Of a stretch of 64,000 bases of DNA, positions 17,368 to 27,051 are shown one piece after another; within the stretch, counting starts at the first letter, position 1, and each line of letters begins with the position of its first letter. Both the position numbers and the translations under genes were made by a program. Origin of the DNA: Labrenzia sp. R4_2. Its GTDB lineage: Bacteria; Pseudomonadota; Alphaproteobacteria; Rhizobiales; Stappiaceae. The notes under the pieces were generated by a model. It was not told the origin of the DNA and made no database searches. It saw only the letters and a list, made by a program, of their open reading frames with translations. The stretch spans positions 62,001-126,000 of the forward strand of contig NZ_JAGHRJ010000005.1 of assembly GCF_017743865.1 (NCBI RefSeq), given 5' to 3'.

Positions 17368-17757
17368 TCACGCAGGCTGGATCAGATCCCATTTGTTTCC
17401 AAACGGATCCTGAAACACCGCCACTGTGCCATAAGGTTCGCGCCGCGGGGCCTCCAGAAACTGGACACCCTTCTTCGACATAGCGGCGTAATCCCGATCG
17501 AAGTCATCGGTCGTTAGAAACATGAACACCCGCCCGCGGGTCTGGTTGCCGATGGCTGCCTGCTGGTCCGGCCCATCTGCCTTGGCGAGGAGAAGCCGCG
17601 TTTCCGCGCTACCAGGAGGAGCGACGAGAACCCAGCGCTTGCCAGGCTCCAACTCCGTGTCTTCTATCAGCTGACATCCGAGCACGTTGACGTAAAATTC
17701 CAACCCTTCGTCATAGTTCGGTACGAGAAGTGACACAGCGCTGATAAACTGTTTCAT
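17368..17757 (-). CDS. VOC (glyoxalase/bleomycin resistance) family protein
   Basis: A 129-residue cytoplasmic protein with the paired beta-alpha-beta-beta-beta modules of the VOC superfamily: FISAVSLLVPNYDEGLEFY at the start and the C-terminal VAVFQDPFGNKWDLIQ, a typical metal-ligand strand end. Substrate and reaction are not predictable. The ATG at 17757 begins exactly at the first beta strand; extra upstream codons have no family character. It converges with the marR-type gene, 11 bases apart. Confidence 0.88.
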   Translation of the reverse strand: MKQFISAVSLLVPNYDEGLEFYVNVLGCQLIEDTELEPGKRWVLVAPPGSAETRLLLAKADGPDQQAAIGNQTRGRVFMFLTTDDFDRDYAAMSKKGVQFLEAPRREPYGTVAVFQDPFGNKWDLIQPA

Positions 17758-17878
17758 GAAGATGCTATCCTGCGGAAACGGGGCTTGCACCGCTATCACG
17801 GGCAACAGTCATTTCCAACGCTGCATCTGCAAGCATCCAAAGAAGTTCCCGCCCCTAATTCGCTGCGGTCTGCCTGGA

Positions 17879-20041
17879 TCAGGCAGCCTTGTCCTGATCG
17901 TTTTCCCAGATGTCGCTGTTCAAAAAGTCATCGACCGCCTTGCTCAGGGAACTGCTCACATCCGCCAAAACACGGCTGAGTTCTTCGACTTCATTGGAAC
18001 TGCCGCGCGTTTCCGTGATGGCATTTTGCAAGACATTGACATTTTCGGTTGCGCTGCGGCTGCTTTGGGCCGCGCGCGCCATGGCCTCGCTGATTTCACC
18101 TGTTGCAGCGCCTTGCTCTTCAACAGCGGAGGCAATTCCCGCGGTCACCTCTTCAACCGTATCCATGTGCTGTCCGATGGACTGGATTGCCTCTACCGCC
18201 CGGTTGGTGGACGATTGAACGGCCGCGACCTGAGATGAAATCTCGTCGGTTGCCTTTGCGGTCTGCGTCGACAGTTCTTTCACCTCAGCCGCCACAACGG
18301 CGAAGCCTTTCCCGGCCTCACCGGCACGGGCTGCTTCAATTGTCGCGTTCAACGCAAGAAGGTTGGTTTGCTCCGCGATGTCCCGGATCATATTGATAAC
18401 ATCGCCGATCTTTTCCGCCGTTCCGGCGAGCTCCTTGACATCGGTATCCGTTGATTTTGCCGTCTCGGCCGCCCCCCGAGTGATGCTTAATGCGCGGGTT
18501 GTGTGTTGATTGATCTCCTGAATGGAAATCCTGAGTTCCTCGGCAGCAGACGCGGACGACTGAACGCTGTCGTCAGACAGACGTGCCGCTGCGAGCGCTC
18601 CATCAGCGGAGTCTGAAGATGCCTCCGCGATCCCCACCAGTTTTTCCGACGTCGCGCTCATCACGTCAGTTTGCGTCGACAGCTGTGACTGGATGTCAGA
18701 GATCTGGGTTTTGAAACGATTGACCAGCCTGTCCATCTCGGATCGACGCACGTCTTCCTGCGCACGGCGTTCCTGCGCCGCAGCCTCACCTTGCTTCACC
18801 TCAAGGGCGTTGTCGCGAAACACCTTCATCGCCCGTTTCATGTCTCCAAGCTCATCAGCTCGGTCATCATTTTCGACCACGGTGTCGAGACGTCCATCTA
18901 TCAGGTCCCGAATATTGCCGATCAGTTGTCCAAGCGGGCGGGTGAAGGTCAATGCCAGCAGATATCCGCCCACTCCGGCAAGGGCGAACAAGACAACCCC
19001 CGCGGTCCCCATCCAGAACTTGAGATCGGTCAATGGCCTCATTGCTTCGGCTTCGGTCTGCATTGCCAAAACCGCCCAAGTCACACCTTGGTACTCAAAG
19101 GACTTGCCGACCTGAATAAACCGCCCATCCCGGTGCGCCGGACCGATCATGACTTTCGTCTGGCCATTCAAGGCCGCATCCGACGCTTCGGTTTGGAATT
19201 GGGTTTCAAGTATGTCGTTCTCATCCGTGAACCTGGAATTGTTCCGCAGGAACCCGTTCGACCCGACAATCAGCGTTTCGCCGCTGTTCCCCAATCCGGC
19301 AGACCGATTCATCAGTTGATTGATACGGTCGATCGGCATTTGGAAGACGAGAACGCCCGCTCTCTCGCCATCTTCGATCATCGGCATAGAGATGAAACTG
19401 GCCGGTGCACCATGGCTCGGTCCGTAGGGCGCAAAGTCAAAGAAGTGGAAAGCATCCGCAGGACCATCATTTGCCGCACGGAACGCTCGCCCGAGATCGG
19501 TATCAGACCACGGACCACCCACCTTGAAATTGGTCGCATAGTCTTCTTCCTTGAAGACCGTGTAGATCAGGTCGCCGTCCGGGTTGAACAGGAAAACATC
19601 GTAGTAGCCGCGTTCGAGCAGAAACTCCCGAAACCAAGGATGAAACTCCGCGTGAGCGGCATCATAGGCGGTTTCGCCGCCAGCGGCATCAAGGAGATGT
19701 TTTTCTCCAAGCGGATGTGGATTGTCGCGAATATAGGCAGCCTTCAGGATCTCTGTATGATCGCCTTCAATCTCTTGCCAGGCACTATCAAAGGCTGACA
19801 GAGCATCGTGCGCGAACGGGAGCGTACTGACGAGCTTCAGATCTGCTTCGATGGTGTGCAAATAGTCTGACAGCTCGCTGACACGGTTGGTTGCAATCGC
19901 TTCCAACCGGCTCTTTGTCAGCTTTTGAATTTCGCTGGATGCAGAAAAATAACTGCTCAGGCCAATGCCCGCGCCAACGGCCAGCGCAAAACCCAGTATT
20001 GCAGCTGGAATCTTAAAACGAATGGACAAACGATCCCACAT
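17879..20041 (-). CDS. Methyl-accepting chemotaxis protein
   Basis: A 720-residue inner-membrane chemoreceptor. A membrane segment at about 12-30 is followed by a large periplasmic Cache-type sensor (about 35-335), a second membrane helix (about 340-362), HAMP (about 363-415) and a cytoplasmic signalling domain with the hairpin tip region [20 protein letters not shown]. The sensing domain has the segment [17 protein letters not shown] and ends with a strand matching dCache proteins. The C-terminus (WENDQDKAA) lacks a clear CheB/R-binding pentapeptide. It is monocistronic. The ligand is unknown. Confidence 0.95.
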   Translation of the reverse strand: MWDRLSIRFKIPAAILGFALAVGAGIGLSSYFSASSEIQKLTKSRLEAIATNRVSELSDYLHTIEADLKLVSTLPFAHDALSAFDSAWQEIEGDHTEILKAAYIRDNPHPLGEKHLLDAAGGETAYDAAHAEFHPWFREFLLERGYYDVFLFNPDGDLIYTVFKEEDYATNFKVGGPWSDTDLGRAFRAANDGPADAFHFFDFAPYGPSHGAPASFISMPMIEDGERAGVLVFQMPIDRINQLMNRSAGLGNSGETLIVGSNGFLRNNSRFTDENDILETQFQTEASDAALNGQTKVMIGPAHRDGRFIQVGKSFEYQGVTWAVLAMQTEAEAMRPLTDLKFWMGTAGVVLFALAGVGGYLLALTFTRPLGQLIGNIRDLIDGRLDTVVENDDRADELGDMKRAMKVFRDNALEVKQGEAAAQERRAQEDVRRSEMDRLVNRFKTQISDIQSQLSTQTDVMSATSEKLVGIAEASSDSADGALAAARLSDDSVQSSASAAEELRISIQEINQHTTRALSITRGAAETAKSTDTDVKELAGTAEKIGDVINMIRDIAEQTNLLALNATIEAARAGEAGKGFAVVAAEVKELSTQTAKATDEISSQVAAVQSSTNRAVEAIQSIGQHMDTVEEVTAGIASAVEEQGAATGEISEAMARAAQSSRSATENVNVLQNAITETRGSSNEVEELSRVLADVSSSLSKAVDDFLNSDIWENDQDKAA

Positions 20042-20263
20042 GGAACCCTCCCTAATTACACGCGAGGGTTGGTGAGTACAGTTAATACATTATTAAATCT
20101 GTGGTTGCATTTCTCAAATTTTATGCAACCTCCGCATATTTCTCTAAGGCCGCATCAGAAAGAGGTCAGGGGGGTCGATATAAATTCGGATAGCTTGAAA
20201 TTGCCCTAAAAACCTCTTGGCGCTGAGCTGCAGTCAGCGACCACCGAATCTGATCCCCATAAA

Positions 20264-20683
20264 CTACTGTGCGCGGCGGTAAACCGATACGTTTGTAAAG
20301 CTGGCAACGTCGACGAGATGGACCGTTTGGGTCACTGTCAGCGTACGCCCATCTTCGGAAAGCTCCCGCTCCGCCTTCATGATGGTGAGGCCTCCGCGCC
20401 GGGCCTCGGACACCAGATTGCGGTCATTTGCAAAGACCAGCCGCATGGCATCGACCAAACCGCTTTTCCCGAGCTTGACTTCTGGCCCATCGGGAACGGC
20501 TTCAAAGCTGTCGTTGGTGACATCTCCATCAGCTGAAACCTGGTTCATGGTGAAGACCGCCATGCCGAAATTGTCTTCAATCTTCAGCGTCGCACTTTTG
20601 GGCGGATCGCCTTGCTCGAATTCGCTGGCGTCGGAATCAAGGATCCAGGTGCCGAGAAACGGAGCGATTTTATCTTCGATCAT
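20264..20683 (-). CDS. Lipocalin-like small protein of unknown function
   Basis: A 139-residue soluble protein without signal peptide. It starts with a lipocalin-like sequence (FLGTWILDSDASEFEQG, about residues 9-25) and is predicted to be mostly beta strand. It ends with VHLVDVASFTNVSVYRR. No catalytic motif is visible. It lies downstream of leuB behind a terminator and probably has its own promoter. Confidence 0.7.
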   Translation of the reverse strand: MIEDKIAPFLGTWILDSDASEFEQGDPPKSATLKIEDNFGMAVFTMNQVSADGDVTNDSFEAVPDGPEVKLGKSGLVDAMRLVFANDRNLVSEARRGGLTIMKAERELSEDGRTLTVTQTVHLVDVASFTNVSVYRRAQ

Positions 20684-20706
20684 AACAGTCTCAGGTCAAA
20701 CAAAGG

Positions 20707-20740
20707 AAAAGCCGCCACCGGGATACCCGGTGACGGCCTT
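20707..20740 (-). terminator. Intrinsic terminator of leuB
   Basis: On the minus strand a GC-rich stem built from CACCGGG/CCCGGTG and flanking GCCG/CGGC pairs, with a small loop, is followed by TTTT, 21 bases after the leuB stop. Confidence 0.75.
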
Positions 20741-20760
20741 GGGTGCAAACAAGGATTTGC

Positions 20761-21873
20761 TTAGCCCTTAAGAGCGTCCAGCTCGGCGACGATGGCATCG
20801 CCCATTTCAGCGGTCGACACAGTGGCTTCGCCTTCAGCTGCGATGTCCTTGGTGCGTAGGCCTTTGTCCAAAGCGTTGGCTATGGCCTTGTCCAGAAGAT
20901 CAGCCGCTGCAACTTCCTCAAAGGAATAGCGCAGAGCCATTCCGAAAGATGCGATCATCGCAATCGGGTTGGCCGCACCTGTGCCGGCAATGTCCGGAGC
21001 AGAGCCGTGGACCGGCTCATAAAGCGCCTTGCGCTTGCCGGTCTTAGCATCCGGAGCCCCGAGCGAGGCGGACGGCAACATACCGAGGGACCCGGTCAAC
21101 ATGGCCGCAACGTCTGACAGCATATCGCCGAACAGGTTATCAGTGACGATCACGTCGAACTGCTTCGGCCAGCGCACGAGCTGCATGCCACCGGCGTCCG
21201 CCAGCATGTGCTCCAGAGTGACGTCTTCAAAGCCGTTCTTGTGTGTTTGCGTCACGACTTCGTTCCAAAGAACGCCGGACTTCATCACGTTCCGCTTTTC
21301 CATGGACGTGACTTTGTTGTCACGGGTGCGGGCAAGCTCGAATGCGACCTTGGAAATGCGCTCGATTTCGTAGGTGTCATACACTTGAGTATCGACACCG
21401 CGTTTCTGGCCGTTGCCAAGATCCGTAATTTCCTTCGGCTCTCCGAAATAAACGCCACCGGTCAGTTCCCGAACGATCAGGATGTCGAGGCCCTCGATCA
21501 CGTCCTTCTTGAGCGAGGAAGCATCGGCAAGTGCCGGATAACAGATCGCCGGCCGCAGGTTGGCGAACAGCTCCATGTCCTTGCGAAGGCGCAGAAGACC
21601 GGCTTCCGGGCGAACTTCGTAGGCCACATTGTCCCACTTCGGACCGCCCACCGCACCGAAAATCACAGCATCCGCCGCCATGGCTTTCGCCATGTCTTCT
21701 TCGGAAATGGATTGCCCATGCGCATCATAGGCGGACCCGCCCACAAGACCTTCGTCGGTTTCAAAAGCCATGCCGCCTTTGGCGTTAAACCAGGCAATGA
21801 CCTTTTTCACTTCGACCATGATTTCCGGGCCGATGCCGTCACCCGGCAAAAGCAGCAAGTTTTGAGAGCCCAT
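20761..21873 (-). CDS. leuB: 3-isopropylmalate dehydrogenase
   Basis: A 370-residue cytoplasmic enzyme of leucine biosynthesis that oxidatively decarboxylates 3-isopropylmalate with NAD+. Family marks are [14 protein letters not shown] at the N-terminus, the LeuB substrate-loop region ([21 protein letters not shown]), [12 protein letters not shown], and the signature region [27 protein letters not shown] containing the metal-binding aspartates. I chose the ATG at 21873; an ATG four codons earlier (21885) is an equally short extension. The upstream in-frame region is not LeuB-like. leuC/leuD are not adjacent. Confidence 0.97.
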   Translation of the reverse strand: MGSQNLLLLPGDGIGPEIMVEVKKVIAWFNAKGGMAFETDEGLVGGSAYDAHGQSISEEDMAKAMAADAVIFGAVGGPKWDNVAYEVRPEAGLLRLRKDMELFANLRPAICYPALADASSLKKDVIEGLDILIVRELTGGVYFGEPKEITDLGNGQKRGVDTQVYDTYEIERISKVAFELARTRDNKVTSMEKRNVMKSGVLWNEVVTQTHKNGFEDVTLEHMLADAGGMQLVRWPKQFDVIVTDNLFGDMLSDVAAMLTGSLGMLPSASLGAPDAKTGKRKALYEPVHGSAPDIAGTGAANPIAMIASFGMALRYSFEEVAAADLLDKAIANALDKGLRTKDIAAEGEATVSTAEMGDAIVAELDALKG

Positions 21874-22017
21874 TTGGCGTACCATCCCGCAGATTATAGA
21901 AACAGATGGCGTTGGGTTACCGCGCTTGCCGCTTTCTGGCAAGGCACGGGATGTTGCAAAGAACTCAAGCAACGCCTACGGAAAGGTCAAGGGCGCTGCG
22001 AAAGTTGTAAGCAGGCC

Positions 22018-23841
22018 TCAGTGCACGGGCTGCTGGAAAAGTTGTCCGAGCGTTGCTTCGGCAATGCCAACCGGATTGCCCTTCGCTTCACTTTTCAAGC
22101 TTGCGATCTGGCGGCCCAGGATGTCCTTGCGATCGACACTCAGGCCGACCGGCAGGTGCAAAATGGCTGCCGAACAGCGCAAAAGCGGAAACTTCCTTGA
22201 AATACCGTGGCGGTCAGACGCCTCGATGTACCCCTGCAGCCGGTCAGCCGGATCATAGAGGCTCTCCGCCTGGTGGCGGAATTCTTCCTGTAGATCATAG
22301 ACCATGCGGCGCATTTCTTCGGACGTCCGCCCGCGGGCGCCAATGAAAAAGTCGTCCCCGCCAATATGGCCGGCAAACACGTTCTCACTGGTCGCCATAC
22401 GCTTCATCAATTCAGAGAACAACAGCAGCGCCCGGTCTCCAAGCGTGAAGCCGTAGGCATCGTTGAACGGCTTGAAGTTGTCGAAATCGAGATAACAAAA
22501 TGACCGCTCAATGTCCGGGCTTTGAGCATCGTTCTGGACATATTGAATGATCAGCGCGTTGCCGGGCATTTTGGTCAGCGGGTTCTGGTTTTCCGCGGCA
22601 CGCATCCGGACTTCATTCGAAATCTTCAGCAAGGATGTTGTTGTCAGGAAGCCGCTGTATTTGCCGTTTTTCGTGATGATAATGCCCCCGGCCTCATCAT
22701 CTTCATCTGCAACCATCGCAACGAGCTGATCAAGCGGCGTATTGACGTTGGCCACCGGACACCGGTGCGTAAACGCCGCCAGGCTGTTGCTCATCACCGG
22801 GTTGAGCAGGAGGTCCCGACCAAACGGCATGTAGACGAAGGTTTTGATATCCTTTTCCCGAATCAAGCCGCGCGGTTCGCCGCTCGAATTGATCACCGGA
22901 ATGAAAGGATTGGCCCGGCCGGCCCGCAACAGATTGAGGACTTCCTCCATCCGGGCATTGTCCTGAAGCGGCACCAGCGGCCGGATTTCACGGGCCACCA
23001 GATCAGCGTCGTCCCGCGGCATCATTGGCGTGCGTTTCACAGCTGTGGCCACAACCGGATAACGGATTTCCGCTTCTTCCAGATCCTGGAACGGCCGCGA
23101 CACCAGATACCCTTGGATCAAGTCGCAGCCGATTGCCTTGCAGACCGCGAGTTCCTGCGTGGTCTCGACACCCTCTGCGACCACGCGCATACCAAGAACA
23201 TGGGCGATATCGACGACGGTTTTCACCATCAACCGCTTGCGGGAGTCGGTGTTAATCGATTGGATGAAAAACCGGTCCACTTTCAAAATATCAGGCTCGA
23301 CTTCATACAAGGATTTCAGCTGCGCGTATCCGCGGCCATAGTCATCGATTGCAAAACCGAACCCGAGTTCGCGCCCGCGTTTGGTGAACTCGTTCAGCCG
23401 GCACGTCTCATTGACGTCCCCTGTTTCGCTAACCTCCAGGATAATCTGCGCGGCGGACAGATCCCCCTCGTCCAGCAGAAGCCGGGTCTCGTCGAACAAG
23501 AAGCCATCGACGTCCAAGAGGCGGGCATCGACGTTCAGGAACAGTTTTGTCTTGCCTCGATTGGGCATGGCGACGAATTTCCGGATCGCCTTTTTCCTTA
23601 AAAGACATTCCAGCTCGACCAGAACACCGGCATCTGCCGCGAAATCAAAGACATCACAAGGCGTTTGAAATCCAAGTTGCCCCACATTGCGCAGCAACGC
23701 TTCAAACCCGTAGCCATCGCCAGAATGCGCATCAACTATGGGCTGAAACGCATAATCGAGGAGCGTTTCCGCGCTTTCAAGGAACGCATGCGTACTTGGA
23801 AATCCATTCAGCAATGGGACGAACGCCGGTTGTGCCGTCAT
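22018..23841 (-). CDS. Cyclic-di-GMP signalling protein with EAL, paired CBS and GGDEF-like domains
   Basis: A 607-residue cytoplasmic protein, unusual in having EAL first. EAL domain (about residues 25-255): EALLR, LFLNVDARLL, ILEVSETG, DDYGRGYAQL, ILKVDRFF, EGVET and IQGYLVSRP carry all metal and catalytic positions, so phosphodiesterase activity is likely. A pair of CBS-like segments follows (about 275-425), which could sense nucleotides. The C-terminal GGDEF-like domain (about 430-590) has GGDDF in place of GGDEF, so cyclase activity is doubtful and GTP binding or regulation more likely. The ATG at 23841 is used, with AAGG 8 bases upstream; a TTG seven codons earlier is possible. It is monocistronic, with a 275-base AT-rich leader region upstream. 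Confidence 0.92.
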   Translation of the reverse strand: MTAQPAFVPLLNGFPSTHAFLESAETLLDYAFQPIVDAHSGDGYGFEALLRNVGQLGFQTPCDVFDFAADAGVLVELECLLRKKAIRKFVAMPNRGKTKLFLNVDARLLDVDGFLFDETRLLLDEGDLSAAQIILEVSETGDVNETCRLNEFTKRGRELGFGFAIDDYGRGYAQLKSLYEVEPDILKVDRFFIQSINTDSRKRLMVKTVVDIAHVLGMRVVAEGVETTQELAVCKAIGCDLIQGYLVSRPFQDLEEAEIRYPVVATAVKRTPMMPRDDADLVAREIRPLVPLQDNARMEEVLNLLRAGRANPFIPVINSSGEPRGLIREKDIKTFVYMPFGRDLLLNPVMSNSLAAFTHRCPVANVNTPLDQLVAMVADEDDEAGGIIITKNGKYSGFLTTTSLLKISNEVRMRAAENQNPLTKMPGNALIIQYVQNDAQSPDIERSFCYLDFDNFKPFNDAYGFTLGDRALLLFSELMKRMATSENVFAGHIGGDDFFIGARGRTSEEMRRMVYDLQEEFRHQAESLYDPADRLQGYIEASDRHGISRKFPLLRCSAAILHLPVGLSVDRKDILGRQIASLKSEAKGNPVGIAEATLGQLFQQPVH

Positions 23842-24116
23842 GAAGTAAGCCTTGTTTTTCAAGGTGTTGACGGTTGAAGATTATCCGCGTCGCGCCGCCA
23901 ATGTGTGTAACTTAGACGGCAAAATTACTTGTTGGTTATCAATTGGTTACGGCAACAAAAAACTGTTTCATTCCAATGCTTTGCAATTGTTAAAATTGAC
24001 ACTATCTAGTTTGAGTTCCAAAGCCCCTGCTTTTTTTGAAACTCGACGTTTCCTCGGCGTTAATTTTTTGCCTGAGGCCATCAGATATTAAGTCGTTGAG
24101 CCCGCACAAAACGCCA

Positions 24117-24878
24117 TCAAACAATACCAAGCGCCTGAAGCATCAGGTTCAACGCAAGGACCGCCATCACCCATCGGAATCCCTTTTTGAATGTCTGCTC
24201 ATTCATCCGCCCAAGCAGTTGGCTACCTGCAAGTGTTCCAAGAAATCCGCTAGCGATCATCGCAATGATAAGACCCAGCCAGGGTGCGAAAGCAAATCCC
24301 AGAAGGCCGAACGCAGCAATCTTGAAGACATGCATCATCATGGCCGTAACCGCTTGATTTGCAACGAATTGATGGCGGGTGAGACCGAGCGTAGACAGCA
24401 CCGATCCGCCAATCGGCCCGGCGGCTCCGAAAAACATGGACAGGAACGTCGACGCAAAACCGGCACCGGCCATGGCCCGTTTTTTCATACCGCCCAATTT
24501 AGGCGGCCTGCCCCAAACCACCCAGACGACAAACAGGGCGATCCCTGCTTTCAAAATGGCTGCCGGCAACTGAACCGCGATGGAACCTCCCAGCGCCGCC
24601 CCTGCCGCAGCTCCAATTGCGAACCAAACAGCAATCAGCCAATCGACATGTTTGATTTGAACCATCGCCCGGCCCGCATTGGAGCCGAACTGGACAACGC
24701 CGTGCACAGGAACCAGGGCATTCAGCGGCATAATCAGCGCCATGATCGCAATCAGAGCAATGCCCCCGCCCAAACCGACGGCAGCCGTCAAAGCAGATGT
24801 GAGGAAGCTGCAAGCAACCAGTAGCAGCGTTGCCAGACCCGACAGGTCTTGAGGAACGATGAAGTCAACCAGGCTCAC
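24117..24878 (-). CDS. TSUP family permease (TauE/SafE-type)
   Basis: A 253-residue inner-membrane protein with about eight hydrophobic segments and the repeated glycine motifs of the TauE/SafE family (TAAVGLGGGIALIAIMAL near residue 30 and FFGAAGPIGGSVL near residue 145). Members export sulfite, sulfonates or other small organic sulfur compounds or organic acids. I favour the GTG at 24878, four bases after the stop of the upstream AlbA_2 gene, because the protein then starts just before the first helix; the frame is open further upstream inside that gene. The substrate is unknown. Confidence 0.85.
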   Translation of the reverse strand: MSLVDFIVPQDLSGLATLLLVACSFLTSALTAAVGLGGGIALIAIMALIMPLNALVPVHGVVQFGSNAGRAMVQIKHVDWLIAVWFAIGAAAGAALGGSIAVQLPAAILKAGIALFVVWVVWGRPPKLGGMKKRAMAGAGFASTFLSMFFGAAGPIGGSVLSTLGLTRHQFVANQAVTAMMMHVFKIAAFGLLGFAFAPWLGLIIAMIASGFLGTLAGSQLLGRMNEQTFKKGFRWVMAVLALNLMLQALGIV

Positions 24879-24882
24879 GCTG

Positions 24883-25677
24883 TCACGACCATCGTGTGTT
24901 TGCGTAATTAAGCGCCTCGCGAACATCGAGCTGGCGCGTAGAATTGCCACTGCGCACGTAGAAGATCGATGATTTGCCTTCTTCGAGGTACACAGCGCGC
25001 GGTGCCGGCCGGATGATGATCATCGCAACATCTTCCCCGCCAACACTAGAAAAAACCGTATGAATATAGGGACATAAATCACCCCCAAGGTTTTTCGAAA
25101 CGATATCGTTTACTGTCCGCTCAAAGGCATCGTGATCCGGGCTCCGCAGGGTGGCAAGGTCTTTGGCAAGGCCAAGCGGTTTGCCGTCGTCATCGACACC
25201 AACAATCAGATGCCCGCCTTTGGCGTTGAAGAACCCGGCGATTGTTTTCGCAATCACCTTTTCTAGTCCGCGATTGATCCTGTTTTCCTGAACGTCCCAC
25301 CTCAGCGATGATTTGAACTCAACCCGGTCGGTCTCACCCTGCGCAATCAGTTGCGGAACAAGCGCAATTTGTTCTTCGCGTAGGGATTTGTAGGCCTCAC
25401 TCGCCCGCAGATAGTTGCGGGTAAAAACACCAAAGGCGAGACCCACGACGGCACCAACAAGGGTGTAGGCAACTGCGACGTCCCAATGACGCGGCAGCAG
25501 TACAAACCACAAACGGGCGTTCAAGAACTCGATGAGCAGCGGCGCGGTTTCTGAAAAGCGCGCCAATTCCCACCAAACGACCACCAGATTGAGCGGATGA
25601 ATAACAAGAACACCGACAATGGCGCCAACAAGGACGTAAGTCGGGATGATCGGCAGGCGGGAAGATAGAAAAGACAC
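24883..25677 (-). CDS. Membrane-anchored AlbA_2 (Schlafen-type) domain protein
   Basis: A 264-residue protein. Two or three N-terminal hydrophobic segments (about residues 10-32 and 68-88) anchor a cytoplasmic AlbA_2 domain (about 115-255) with the typical pattern ETDRVEFKSSLRWD, KTIAGFFNAKGGHLIVGVDDDGKPLG and the strand DVAMIIIRPAPRAVYL followed by FYVRSGNSTRQL. AlbA_2/Schlafen domains bind nucleic acid or nucleotides and often sit in regulators. I place the start at GTG 25677: an ATG at 25728 would force translation through the terminator hairpin of the upstream gene. It is followed, 4 bases later, by the TSUP permease, so the two are probably co-expressed. Confidence 0.75.
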   Translation of the reverse strand: MSFLSSRLPIIPTYVLVGAIVGVLVIHPLNLVVVWWELARFSETAPLLIEFLNARLWFVLLPRHWDVAVAYTLVGAVVGLAFGVFTRNYLRASEAYKSLREEQIALVPQLIAQGETDRVEFKSSLRWDVQENRINRGLEKVIAKTIAGFFNAKGGHLIVGVDDDGKPLGLAKDLATLRSPDHDAFERTVNDIVSKNLGGDLCPYIHTVFSSVGGEDVAMIIIRPAPRAVYLEEGKSSIFYVRSGNSTRQLDVREALNYANTRWS

Positions 25678-25694
25678 AGCAGGAACCCGAAATG

Positions 25695-25721
25695 AAAACG
25701 CCGGAGTAACTCCGGCGTTTT
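25695..25721 (-). terminator. Intrinsic terminator of the M20 amidohydrolase gene
   Basis: A perfect 12-base stem (AAAACGCCGGAG / CTCCGGCGTTTT) with a 3-base loop, starting 14 bases after the amidohydrolase stop and ending in TTTT on the minus strand. It separates that gene from the AlbA_2 gene. Confidence 0.9.
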
Positions 25722-25734
25722 CTAGCACATATGA

Positions 25735-26907
25735 TCAAGCTGCGCGCGGCATTGCCGTTTCAACCAGTTTGACCCAATAGGAACAACCAACTGGGATGAG
25801 TTCGTCATTGAAGTCATAGGCCGGATGGTGCAGCCCTGCGCTGTCACCGTTACCCGCAAAGATGAAAGCGCCCGGACGTTCTTCCAGCATGAACGAGAAG
25901 TCTTCACCGCCCATCATCGGGTCAATCGACCGGTTGACCTTGCCTTCTCCGGCGATGGTCTCGGCAATGCCAGCTGCAAAGTCGGTCTGCTCATCGTGGT
26001 TGGCCGTAACCGGATAGCCGCGCAGGAACGTGAGCTCAGCGGTGGCGCCAAATGCATCAGCAACAGAGGTCACAATCTTGTTCATGCGCTCTTCTGCCAA
26101 ATCCCGCATCTGCGGGCTCAAGGTCCGAACGGTACCGCGCAAGGTTACTTCCTGAGGGATAACGTTAAACGCATTCCCGCCGTTGAAGACGGTAACCGAT
26201 ACAACGATAGAATCCAGTGGGTTGGCATTCCGGCTCGCAATCGTCTGCAGGGCATTGACCATGTTCGTGCCGGTTACGATCGGATCGATGGTCTCATGCG
26301 GCTTGGCCGCGTGACCACCGCGCCCGGTGATGACGATCCGGAACTCATCGGTCGCGGCCATGATCGGTCCTTTGCGGATCGCGAACTCGCCAACCGGCAT
26401 ACCCGGGAAATTGTGCATGCCGTAAACTTCATCAATCGGCCAACGGGTCATCAGACCATCATCGATCATGGCTTTTGCACCGGCGCCGCCTTCTTCGGCC
26501 GGCTGAAAGATCACAACAACCGTGCCGTCAAAATTGCGGGTTTCTGATAGATACTTTGCAGCACCCAGAAGCATCGCGGTGTGGCCATCATGACCGCACG
26601 CATGCATCTTGCCTGGGACTTTCGACGCGTACGGTTTACCGGTGATTTCCTCGATCGGAAGTGCATCCATGTCTGCGCGCAATCCGATCGTCTTGCCAGC
26701 ACCGCCATTCTTGCCCTTGATCACGCCGACAACACCGGTTTTGCCGATGCCAGTGACGACTTCATCCAGACCGAAGCTTTCCAAGAGTTCGGCAACCTTG
26801 CCGGACGTGCGGACCGTTTCGTAGAGGATTTCCGGATTCTCGTGAAAGTCGCGGCGCCACGCTGTGATCTCATCAGCCAGATCTGCGAGGCGATTTACGA
26901 TGGGCAT
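25735..26907 (-). CDS. M20 family amidohydrolase (hippurate hydrolase-like)
   Basis: A 390-residue cytoplasmic metallo-amidohydrolase of the M20D type. Visible metal-site motifs are GLRADMDALPI (about 75-85), ACGHDGHTAML (about 107-117), PAEEGGAGAKAMI (catalytic Glu-Glu, about 141-153), and the late MMGGEDFSFML (about 346-356). It would cleave N-acyl amino acids or related amides; the substrate is not predictable. Typical length is about 390. It is followed by its own strong terminator. The start at 26907 is at the usual distance from the first motif. Confidence 0.93.
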   Translation of the reverse strand: MPIVNRLADLADEITAWRRDFHENPEILYETVRTSGKVAELLESFGLDEVVTGIGKTGVVGVIKGKNGGAGKTIGLRADMDALPIEEITGKPYASKVPGKMHACGHDGHTAMLLGAAKYLSETRNFDGTVVVIFQPAEEGGAGAKAMIDDGLMTRWPIDEVYGMHNFPGMPVGEFAIRKGPIMAATDEFRIVITGRGGHAAKPHETIDPIVTGTNMVNALQTIASRNANPLDSIVVSVTVFNGGNAFNVIPQEVTLRGTVRTLSPQMRDLAEERMNKIVTSVADAFGATAELTFLRGYPVTANHDEQTDFAAGIAETIAGEGKVNRSIDPMMGGEDFSFMLEERPGAFIFAGNGDSAGLHHPAYDFNDELIPVGCSYWVKLVETAMPRAA

Positions 26908-27051
26908 GAAGAACTCCTTGAAAAACTTCAGTTTTGAAGGGGTGTCCGCGTCAGCGCATGATGTGCGGCCAAAACGGAAGAGACTGTCAGTTGGTGGAAA
27001 ATGTCACACATGCGAACGGTTTGGCAAGGATGTCCGTGCCCGAACCGGCCG

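Noticed and set aside
22522..23601. 359-codon plus-strand frame
   Set aside because: Antisense to the EAL-CBS-GGDEF gene.
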